The notes under the pieces are model-generated. The model was not told where the DNA came from, did not search any database, and worked only from the letters and a program-made list of their open reading frames with translations. This document shows, one piece after another, positions 1 through 5,250 of a stretch of 8,900 nucleotides of DNA. The position numbers were made by a program, and so were the translations under genes. Location of the stretch: the NCBI GenBank assembly GCA_903921945.1, contig CAIXSC010000748.1:1-8900 (forward strand), given 5' to 3'. Source of the DNA: an uncultured Planctomycetaceae bacterium. GTDB lineage: Bacteria; Planctomycetota; Planctomycetia; Pirellulales; Pirellulaceae. Each line of letters opens with the position of its first letter. The first letter of the stretch is position 1.

Positions 1-282
1 AAACTGCAGCAGGCCTGCCTTGCCCACGTGCAAACCCGTCTGGAAAACCCTTCCGGCTTTGACTGGGCACAAGCCCTCACCTGCAAATGCGAACATTGCC
101 AGTCATTTAATGCTTTTCTGGCTCAAGCCGACCAGAACGTCTGGACGATCAGCTCCAGTCAGCAGGTACGTCAGCAAACTGGCCTAATGCGAGTTCGCCA
201 TCGACCTATGAGGACGCGAGCGACGTTCTCGGCGTCGCGGCACCGTTTAGCACCAATCGCATTCCATGGTGTCCCCCTTTAG
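1..282 (+). CDS. C-terminal fragment of a CxCxxC protein (5' end outside window)
   Basis: Frame 1 is open from the first base to a TAG at 280-282, so this is the end of a gene that starts upstream. An internal GTG at 28 is available, but nothing suggests it is the real start. The fragment reads as a plausible protein up to about base 180, with a TCKCEHC motif (CxCxxC) followed by a helix-like SFNAFLAQADQNVW segment. A CxCxxC followed by L/F-x-x-F-L and a V is reminiscent of the C-terminal tail of some 2OG-Fe(II) oxygenases; this comes from memory and is weak. After QQVRQQT the sequence becomes Arg-rich and low in information (VRHRPMRTRATF), which may mean the original C-terminus was lost to a frameshift or rearrangement. 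It ends about 100 bases before the stop of the convergent enolase-family gene. Function unknown. Confidence 0.4.
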   Translation, partial: KLQQACLAHVQTRLENPSGFDWAQALTCKCEHCQSFNAFLAQADQNVWTISSSQQVRQQTGLMRVRHRPMRTRATFSASRHRLAPIAFHGVPL

Positions 283-384
283 ATTCGTAGGATACGTTTC
301 ATTCGTGGTTCCTCTCGGGAAGTTATTTGGGGTCGCCCGTCATCCGCTGCCTCGAAGGCTCGGTGGACTCCGGGATGCCCAAAC

Positions 385-1740
385 CTACTCGCCCCAGAGC
401 CCTGGTCCTGTCAGGGCGCCCGCCCCGACCGATCCGTCGCGAATGGTAAACATCGTCGGGAATCGCTGATCCCAACCGGCATTGCCAGCCGGACAGTACT
501 GACGGCCGTTTCCTTCGATCGCCGCGATGGTTGGAATGCGGGCCGCCAGACTTGCCGAGTGCAGGAACGACCTGCCAATACAGGTCAAATCCTGCACGCA
601 CAGGAACAGTCCGTATTTCTGGGCCGCCGCTCCCATCAATAACGCCTCCGAGTGCCCTTTGCACGCCTTCAGCGCCACGCCTGAGTAACCCAATTCGCGG
701 GCCAATAAGAGACTGGAAAAGTCGGTGAGCGATTCGTCGATCACCACCGGCTTGATCCGCGCGGCGGCGTGCATCCGGTTTTCCGGAAACGCCCGCAAAT
801 CTCGGTGGGTCGGTTGCTCGATGTACTGAACCCGCGCCAGTCCCCGCGGGGAACGCGTTTCGACTTGGGCCAGGAAGTCGAGCACATACTGGACACTGGC
901 GCACTTTTCATTGAAGTCGAGCGAATAGTTCCAGGAGACGCACCCGCGCCGCGCCTGCGCCCGTTCGGCGACGCGGTCGATCGCCACGACCCGGTCGACA
1001 TCCCACGCCAAGTCGTCGCCCGCCAATTTTATTTTTAGATGCGTTAGGCCGTTGTATCCAATCCACTCTTCCAACGTTTCCGGAAGACCATCACCGACAG
1101 GCGCCGCCACATCGGCCGCCTCAAGCGGATCAAGGGCACCGACCAAATGATAGAGCGGCAAACGCGATTGCGGTTCCCGCCGGGTGTAGCGATCCAAATA
1201 CTCGCCCTGGAACTCCGCCGACAGATAGTGGGAGAGGTCGGCGTTGACATAATCGGGCCCGAGCAAGTTATAGCTGTTGGCGCCAAGCGTTTTTCCATAG
1301 GCGTCATGCACCGCCGCCTCGACCGGACTGGCAGCCACCAGCTGCGCGAGCACCGGCAACGGCTCGGCAAGTTGCATTTCCGCCGCAATCTCGGCCGCCA
1401 GGCTGCCGTACAACGAAGCCCAAGCATGGCTGATTTCGAGCGGGTGGCCGACCGCACCGCAGTCGACCGCCCGCCCCGGAAAACGCTCGGCGAATGCCAT
1501 CATTGCCGCCAACGCCTGCTCGCCACCGACAACCCGGCTGGGCCACGCCCAGGCATTGGCCATCGGCATCGAGCCTACGCCGCGTCCACGCCGGCCATCC
1601 CGCGTCTCGACCTCCATTTCGACATCGAACACCACCGCGTCCACAACCACGCGACCGCCGAACTTGATCGGCGTGCGATACGTGAACCGGTTGGTTTTCG
1701 TCTCGACATGCTTGACGCGGATGTCCGTCGCCTTGCTCAT
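385..1740 (-). CDS. Enolase-superfamily enzyme (mandelate racemase / muconate lactonizing type)
   Basis: A 451-residue cytoplasmic enzyme; no signal peptide is visible. Members of this superfamily abstract a proton alpha to a carboxylate with help from a divalent metal. An N-terminal capping domain (about 1-150) precedes the barrel. Visible barrel landmarks are HLKIKL (KxK, K236/K238, the usual base), SLDFNE (D275), YIEQP (E308), VIDES (D335/E336), which give the usual three metal ligands, and ALKACKG (K358, K361). Lysines at both positions resemble the muconate cycloisomerase/dipeptide epimerase subgroup rather than the mandelate racemase Lys/His pair, but the substrate cannot be named. It is longer than the usual roughly 370 residues. 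The ATG at 1740 was chosen over an in-frame ATG at 1767 because it overlaps the regulator stop as ATGA and has GGAAGGG (1756-1750) 9 bases upstream. It is second in the operon behind the response regulator. The family is secure; substrate unknown. Confidence 0.9.
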   Translation of the reverse strand: MSKATDIRVKHVETKTNRFTYRTPIKFGGRVVVDAVVFDVEMEVETRDGRRGRGVGSMPMANAWAWPSRVVGGEQALAAMMAFAERFPGRAVDCGAVGHPLEISHAWASLYGSLAAEIAAEMQLAEPLPVLAQLVAASPVEAAVHDAYGKTLGANSYNLLGPDYVNADLSHYLSAEFQGEYLDRYTRREPQSRLPLYHLVGALDPLEAADVAAPVGDGLPETLEEWIGYNGLTHLKIKLAGDDLAWDVDRVVAIDRVAERAQARRGCVSWNYSLDFNEKCASVQYVLDFLAQVETRSPRGLARVQYIEQPTHRDLRAFPENRMHAAARIKPVVIDESLTDFSSLLLARELGYSGVALKACKGHSEALLMGAAAQKYGLFLCVQDLTCIGRSFLHSASLAARIPTIAAIEGNGRQYCPAGNAGWDQRFPTMFTIRDGSVGAGALTGPGLWGE

Positions 1741-2378
1741 TGCAACAATCCCTTCCGCACGGCCCACACCGCCGCCTGCGTGCGATCGGAAACGCCAATT
1801 TTCCGCAGAATGTGCTGGACGTGCTCTTTGACCGTCTCGTAACTGATGTTCAGCCCGCGCGCGATTTCCTTGTTCGTCGCGCCGCTGGCCAGCAGTTTTA
1901 GCACTTCGCTCTCGCGCCGGGTCAACGGCACCTCGGAATCGATGTTCAACCGCGGGGTCGCCAAAGCGCCCGTCACGCGCCGCAGGTTGTCCCGCGTCCA
2001 GGTGTTGTCGCCCGCCGCCGCCTTCACGACGGCGTCCACTAACTCTTCGCGGCTGGAACCCTTCAGGATGTACCCAGATGCCCCAAGCGCTACGGCCCGC
2101 GCGATGTAAGTGGGATTGTCGTACGCGGAGAACATCACGATCGGCAGATCGGGCCGGTCCAGCTTGATCCGCCCCAACGCGTTCAAACCGTCCCCGTCCG
2201 CCATCCGCACATCGAGCAGGACAACATCGAACTTGTCCTTCTCCTTCTTGGCTTTGGTTACGGCTTCCTCACCGCTCTCCGCCTCCAACGCCACCACGAC
2301 ATCCGTACCCTGGAACACACTTCGCAGGCCGCACCGCACCACTTCGTGATCGTCGGCTACCAACAAGCGAATCGACAT
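1737..2378 (-). CDS. NarL/FixJ-family response regulator (REC + LuxR-type HTH)
   Basis: 213 residues, the standard length for this class. The receiver domain (about 3-118) starts IRLLVADDHEVVR, with the acidic pair D9/D10. The phospho-acceptor is D56 in VVLLDVRM, the switch Ser is S84, and the conserved Lys is K106 in GYILKG. The output domain (about 150-213) is a clear LuxR/GerE helix-turn-helix: LTRRESEVLKLLASG, NKEIARGLNISYETVKEHV. A histidine kinase would phosphorylate D56 and change DNA binding; none is encoded in the window, so the partner is unknown. It is the first gene of the leftward operon, overlapping the enolase-family gene by 4 bases. A GGGAG lies 12 bases before the ATG, a rather long spacing. 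Upstream is a structured region shared with the divergent export operon, which makes that operon and its own promoter natural candidate targets (inference). Confidence 0.95.
   Translation of the reverse strand: MSIRLLVADDHEVVRCGLRSVFQGTDVVVALEAESGEEAVTKAKKEKDKFDVVLLDVRMADGDGLNALGRIKLDRPDLPIVMFSAYDNPTYIARAVALGASGYILKGSSREELVDAVVKAAAGDNTWTRDNLRRVTGALATPRLNIDSEVPLTRRESEVLKLLASGATNKEIARGLNISYETVKEHVQHILRKIGVSDRTQAAVWAVRKGLLQ
1750..1756 (-). promoter_or_regulatory. Ribosome binding site of the enolase-family gene
   Basis: On the minus strand this reads GGAAGGG, 9 bases before the ATG at 1740 and inside the 3' end of the response-regulator gene. It supports starting at 1740 rather than at the in-frame ATG at 1767. 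Confidence 0.6.
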
Positions 2379-2402
2379 ACGTCACTCAAACTCCCATTCG
2401 AA

Positions 2403-2426
2403 CAGGCCACGTTTAGCAGGCCACGT
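2403..2426. repeat. Pair of 10-bp direct repeats upstream of the response regulator
   Basis: CAGGCCACGT occurs at 2403-2412 and again at 2417-2426, a period of 14 bases. On the minus strand this is ACGTGGCCTG twice, 25 to 48 bases before the regulator ATG. The position would suit a regulator-binding site or overlap a 5' leader. The 14-base period is longer than one helical turn, so two identical half-sites would not sit on the same face. This could also be a small duplication. Confidence 0.4.
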
Positions 2427-2459
2427 CTTACGCGACCCACCCGCGCGGGCGTCACCGCC

Positions 2460-2533
2460 GGTTCGAGTCCCGCCAGCGTCCCCAGGCACCTCGGAGGCGC
2501 CCCCGAAATGCTTGCCGACGCTGGCTCGAAACC
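2460..2533 (-). repeat. 74-base inverted repeat / compound stem-loop
   Basis: GGTTCGAG (2460-2467) pairs with CTCGAAACC (2525-2533) with one bulged A (2531). After a 5-base one-sided bulge (2468-2472), CCAGCGTC (2473-2480) pairs perfectly with GACGCTGG (2517-2524). Inside the loop, 2485-2491 and 2495-2501 form a second hairpin around a 3-base loop. That inner hairpin has one A-C mismatch read on the plus strand, which becomes a U-G wobble on the minus strand, so the structure is slightly better as RNA of the regulator transcript. The left arm also contains GGTTCGAGTCC, which resembles a tRNA T-arm. Seen directly: the pairing. Inferred: any function as an mRNA leader element or DNA-binding site. 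Confidence 0.5.
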
Positions 2534-2551
2534 ATCGCGATACCACTCTAA

Positions 2552-2607
2552 TAGGGGAAACGCCCGGCAAAAAATCCCCCTACATGGTTTTAACAGTTTT
2601 GTCGGGC
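2552..2607 (+). promoter_or_regulatory. Possible H-type pseudoknot or switch of alternative hairpins in operon leader
   Basis: TAGGGG (2552-2557) pairs with CCCCTA (2577-2582), 6 pairs. GCCCGGCAAAA (2562-2572) pairs with TTTTGTCGGGC (2597-2607), 11 pairs including one G-U. The arms alternate (left1, left2, right1, right2), which is the topology of an H-type pseudoknot; the alternative is that the longer hairpin forms alone. Loops are 2558-2561, 2573-2576 and 2583-2596. The G-U pair would be an A-C mismatch on the opposite strand, favouring plus-strand RNA, the leader of the export operon. It lies about 230 bases before the operon ATG, so it cannot act directly on that ribosome site unless by long-range contacts. 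It could also be chance. Confidence 0.3.
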
Positions 2608-2822
2608 CATCAACATCCACCATCCAAGTTTTTTTGGGTCTTGACTGATCGTTTTTCGCAAATCGGCACTTCTCGCGGAGAGAGGCCCGCATGGAGGCGT
2701 TGTCCTTCATGCGCTCCCGTCCACTCCGCCAATCGCGTTCTCGAAGACCGACCGATCACGACCATTCGGGGCGTCGGATATCATGGGCGGGACGGATTAC
2801 CCTCGATTGGCCTGCGTTCCCC

Positions 2823-2826
2823 GGAG
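2823..2826 (+). promoter_or_regulatory. Ribosome binding site of the isochorismatase/ThuA fusion gene
   Basis: GGAG lies 9 bases before the ATG at 2836. It helps choose that start over the further upstream in-frame ATG at 2512, whose extra 108 residues have no protein-like features, and over the internal ATG at 2932, which lacks a comparable site. Confidence 0.5.
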
Positions 2827-2835
2827 CCTGCCGCT

Positions 2836-5250
2836 ATGCCTCTTTCCCGCCACTTTCGCGCGGCCCGTGCCCTTGCTTGTCCACGCGAGCGTCCCTGCGG
2901 TGGCCCTTCCACCCGTCTCGTCGCCGGCCGGATGGCTGGCCGGTTGGCTCGCTGGCTCGTTGGGGTCCGGCTAGCTGGCACCTTGCTGGCGCATGTCTTG
3001 CTGGCCGGTCTCTTGATGGCCAATATGTTGCTGGCCGGTCTCTTGCTGACTGCTGTCTTGCCGGCGGGCTGGCGAGGTTCGGACGTGCTCGCGAGCGAAC
3101 GAGCCCCTTCCCCCAGCAGGCTGTCGACAGTCGCGGCGACGGTTTTCACCGCGGCGCCGGCCGCTCGTGGGCTGTCCGACTCGTCCTGGCAATTGCGATT
3201 GCGATACCAACGCGAGACGCGTGCCGACACGAATGCCTACCACACCCTGCAACGGGTCGAGGATTGGAAACCATCGGAGACTGCGATCATTGTTTGCGAC
3301 GTGTGGGACTACCATCATTGCCGGCGGGCCGTCGATCGACTCGAACAGTTTGGGCCGCGTTTGAATCAGGTGTTGTCGCGGGCGCGCGATGCCGGCGCGA
3401 CAATCATTCACTCGCCGAGCGACTGTATGCCGGCCTACGCTGACCATCCGGCGCGGCGGCGAGCCCAGTTGTCGCCGGTTGCGCCGACCGCGCCACCCGA
3501 CGTCGCGTTGTGGTGTTCCCGAATTCCGGCAGAAGAGCGGGCGGCTTATCCGATTGATCAATCGGATGGGGGCGAGGACGACGAACCCGCGCAGCACGCC
3601 GCTTGGGCCGCCAAGCTGGCCGCGCTGGGCCGCGACCCGAATCTTCCCTGGAAACGCCAATCGGCCATGATCACGATCGACGCCGAACGAGACTTCGTGA
3701 GCGACCGCGGCGACGAGGTGTGGAACGTGCTGGAGAGCCGCGGCATTCGCAATGTGATCCTGACCGGCGTTCACACGAACATGTGTGTGCTCGGGCGGCC
3801 ATTCGGCCTGCGGCAAATGGTTCGCGGCGGCAAGAATGTCGTGCTGATGCGGGATATGACCGACTGCATGTACAACCCGGCTCGCTGGCCGTACGTGAGC
3901 CACTACGCCGGCAACGACTTGGTGATTGGCCATGTGGAGCGTTTTGTCTGCCCCACCATCACCAGCGACCAACTGCTGGGTGGGCAGCCATTCTCGTTCG
4001 CGGATGACCGGAGGCCGCGACTCGCCGTGCTGGTCGCCGAGGACGGCTATGGGGCCGACGGGTTGCTGGCTGGGTTCGCGCGGGACCAATGGCTCTCGCG
4101 CTTCCGCGTGACCTTCATTCACGGAGACGTGACGGATCGGACGAACCTGCCCGGTTTGGAGGCCCTGGACGATGCCGACCTCGCAGTGGTCTACGCGCGG
4201 CGCCGAGCGTTGCGGCCGGAACAGCTCGACCGAATCCGCCGTTTCCTACTCGCTGGCAAGCCGGTCGTGGGACTGCGGACGGCGAGCCATGCGTTCGCGC
4301 TGCGGGACGGGGCGGCGCCGGCGGGCACGGCTGTGTGGCCGGACTTTGATGTGGAAGTCTTCGGCGGTCGGTACCTCGACCATCCGCCGGGCGACGCGAC
4401 CGCGCGGCTGGAATTGACTCCCGCGGCGGCGGACCATCCGATCACCCGTGGCGGCCCATTGCCCGCCATGAAGCGTCCGGGAACGCTCTACCGTTTTGAA
4501 CGGCTGGCCCAAGGCGCCACGCCGCTGTGGGTCGGCACCCATACCGGACAGCCGTCCGAGCCGGTCGCCTGGGTGTTCAACCGCGCCGACGGCGGGCGGT
4601 CGTTCTACACGTCGCTCGGCGAGCGTATCGACTTCGCCGATCCCGCGTTTGTGCGTCTTCTGAAACGGGCGGTCGAATGGGCGGCTGGCCTCGAACCGGA
4701 GGACGCGCAACCGCTCCGCTCGCAACTGGCCAACTACACCCAGCATTGGACGCCGGTGGCGGTCCCCGCTTCGTTCGCTACCGCCACCGGCGGAGTGCTT
4801 ACGGGCGACCAGGGACCGGCATGGTTCCGCGCCGCGATCCGAACGCCCACAACCGCTGCCGCGTTCCCCGTGATTCTTGATGTGCCCTTCGCGCCGGCGG
4901 GCGTTGAGGCTTGGATGAACGGCAAGCCGCTGGCGGCCGCCGGAACTCGCCTCGTGGGCGGCTCTTTCACGATCGCCGCCGCCGATGTCGCGCTCGGAGA
5001 CACCAACTTGCTGGTTATCCGCTGGCCCCATTCCAAAGCGAGCGAGGGACCGACGAAGGCTCCCAAGCTGCGTGTTGTCAGCGCGACGGACAATGGCCAA
5101 TCGGACAAAGCGCCACCCCTCAGCCAACCCGAACTCGCGGGACGGTGGCAACTGCGGATTGGCGACGATCCTTCCTGGGCGAACATGCCGCTACCCGCGA
5201 AGTTCGGCGCGCCGACGGACATTGTGTTCGAACCATGGAGACATCGATGA
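2836..5250 (+). CDS. Exported isochorismatase-like hydrolase fused to a ThuA-like domain and a C-terminal beta-sandwich
   Basis: 804 residues in four parts. A basic N-terminus and a long hydrophobic stretch (about 45-78) should export or anchor it; the stretch is built from 15-bp tandem repeats. Residues about 145-385 are an isochorismatase-like cysteine hydrolase, with IIVCDVWD (D155), K273 in WKRQSA as possible catalytic Lys, and GVHTNMC with nucleophile C317. This superfamily hydrolyses amides or vinyl ethers, or acts as nicotinamidase. Residues about 394-622 are ThuA-like (type 1 glutamine-amidotransferase fold, linked to sugar catabolism), ending with the typical PVAW...SFYTSLGERIDFADPAF. 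Residues about 638-735 (WTPVAVPASF, VEAWMNGKPL, DTNLLVIRW) resemble the galactose-binding-like sandwich of beta-galactosidases. From memory, planctomycetes commonly encode this cysteine hydrolase type, also fused to ThuA. It is first in the export operon; its stop overlaps the next ATG. An alternative start is ATG 2932, giving a shorter n-region. Substrate unknown. Confidence 0.85.
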   Translation: MPLSRHFRAARALACPRERPCGGPSTRLVAGRMAGRLARWLVGVRLAGTLLAHVLLAGLLMANMLLAGLLLTAVLPAGWRGSDVLASERAPSPSRLSTVAATVFTAAPAARGLSDSSWQLRLRYQRETRADTNAYHTLQRVEDWKPSETAIIVCDVWDYHHCRRAVDRLEQFGPRLNQVLSRARDAGATIIHSPSDCMPAYADHPARRRAQLSPVAPTAPPDVALWCSRIPAEERAAYPIDQSDGGEDDEPAQHAAWAAKLAALGRDPNLPWKRQSAMITIDAERDFVSDRGDEVWNVLESRGIRNVILTGVHTNMCVLGRPFGLRQMVRGGKNVVLMRDMTDCMYNPARWPYVSHYAGNDLVIGHVERFVCPTITSDQLLGGQPFSFADDRRPRLAVLVAEDGYGADGLLAGFARDQWLSRFRVTFIHGDVTDRTNLPGLEALDDADLAVVYARRRALRPEQLDRIRRFLLAGKPVVGLRTASHAFALRDGAAPAGTAVWPDFDVEVFGGRYLDHPPGDATARLELTPAAADHPITRGGPLPAMKRPGTLYRFERLAQGATPLWVGTHTGQPSEPVAWVFNRADGGRSFYTSLGERIDFADPAFVRLLKRAVEWAAGLEPEDAQPLRSQLANYTQHWTPVAVPASFATATGGVLTGDQGPAWFRAAIRTPTTAAAFPVILDVPFAPAGVEAWMNGKPLAAAGTRLVGGSFTIAAADVALGDTNLLVIRWPHSKASEGPTKAPKLRVVSATDNGQSDKAPPLSQPELAGRWQLRIGDDPSWANMPLPAKFGAPTDIVFEPWRHR
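2971..3060 (+). repeat. Six in-frame 15-bp tandem units encoding the hydrophobic export segment
   Basis: Six consecutive 15-base units encode LAGTL, LAHVL, LAGLL, MANML, LAGLL and LTAVL (residues 46-75 of the fusion protein). All six end in TTG, and most begin with CTG GCN or a near variant. Units 3 and 5 (3001-3015 and 3031-3045) are identical, and with the preceding TTG the identity is 18 bases. A partial seventh unit (PAGWR) follows. Just upstream, 2932-2960 contains related TGGCTGGCC/TGGCTCG repeats. The whole 90 bases lie exactly in the predicted signal or transmembrane stretch. Confidence 0.85.
5237..5240 (+). promoter_or_regulatory. Ribosome binding site of the PSCyt/PSD1 gene
   Basis: GGAG with a 6-base spacer precedes the ATG at 5247. 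This ATG overlaps the upstream stop as ATGA. An in-frame ATG at 5235 overlaps the GGAG itself and is the less likely start. Confidence 0.6.

Larger units (their letters stand above)
2379..2835. other. Divergent intergenic region, structured, no convincing gene
   Basis: 457 bases separate the start of the leftward regulator operon from the start of the rightward export operon. Open frames cross it on both strands, but none gives protein-like sequence, recognisable motifs or a good start. The part nearest the regulator is GC-rich and holds a direct repeat and a long stem-loop. The centre (about 2540-2660) is richer in A and T, with runs of A and T and two interleaved stems. The part from 2680 to 2835 shows nothing notable. 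No convincing -35/-10 pair was found on either strand. Both promoters must lie here unless transcription comes from outside. Confidence 0.7.

Noticed and set aside
349..359. GCCTCGAAGGC as a terminator for the convergent genes
   Set aside because: Only 4 stem pairs and no T-run on either strand.
2405..2484. A tRNA gene ending at CCCCA (2484) with GGTTCGAGTCC as T-loop
   Set aside because: No D-arm, anticodon arm or 5' acceptor strand is found upstream; the complement of the supposed acceptor lies downstream, in the inverted repeat.
2641..2669. TTGACT as a -35 box for the export operon
   Set aside because: At 16-18 base spacing the sequence is CGGCAC-like, with no resemblance to a -10 box.
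2512..2835. In-frame N-terminal extension of the isochorismatase/ThuA gene back to an ATG at 2512
   Set aside because: The extra 108 residues look random, place the signal segment about 150 residues into the protein, and run through the structured intergenic elements. ATG 2836 has a GGAG at good spacing.
2691..3443. Frame giving a pentapeptide-repeat-like peptide (LAGACLAGRSLDGQYVAG)
   Set aside because: The periodicity is a by-product of the 15-base tandem repeat read in a shifted frame; the rest of the frame is not protein-like.
2971..4122. Long open frame on the minus strand, opposite the fusion gene (also 4246-5151)
   Set aside because: GC-rich coding sequence commonly leaves open antisense frames. 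The peptides are rich in R, G, H and Q with no motif, while the plus strand encodes recognisable domains.
4911..5246. Upstream extension of the PSCyt/PSD1 frame into the preceding gene
   Set aside because: It would overlap a well-supported coding region by more than 300 bases and gives Arg-rich shadow sequence; the ATG at 5247 has an RBS and an ATGA junction.
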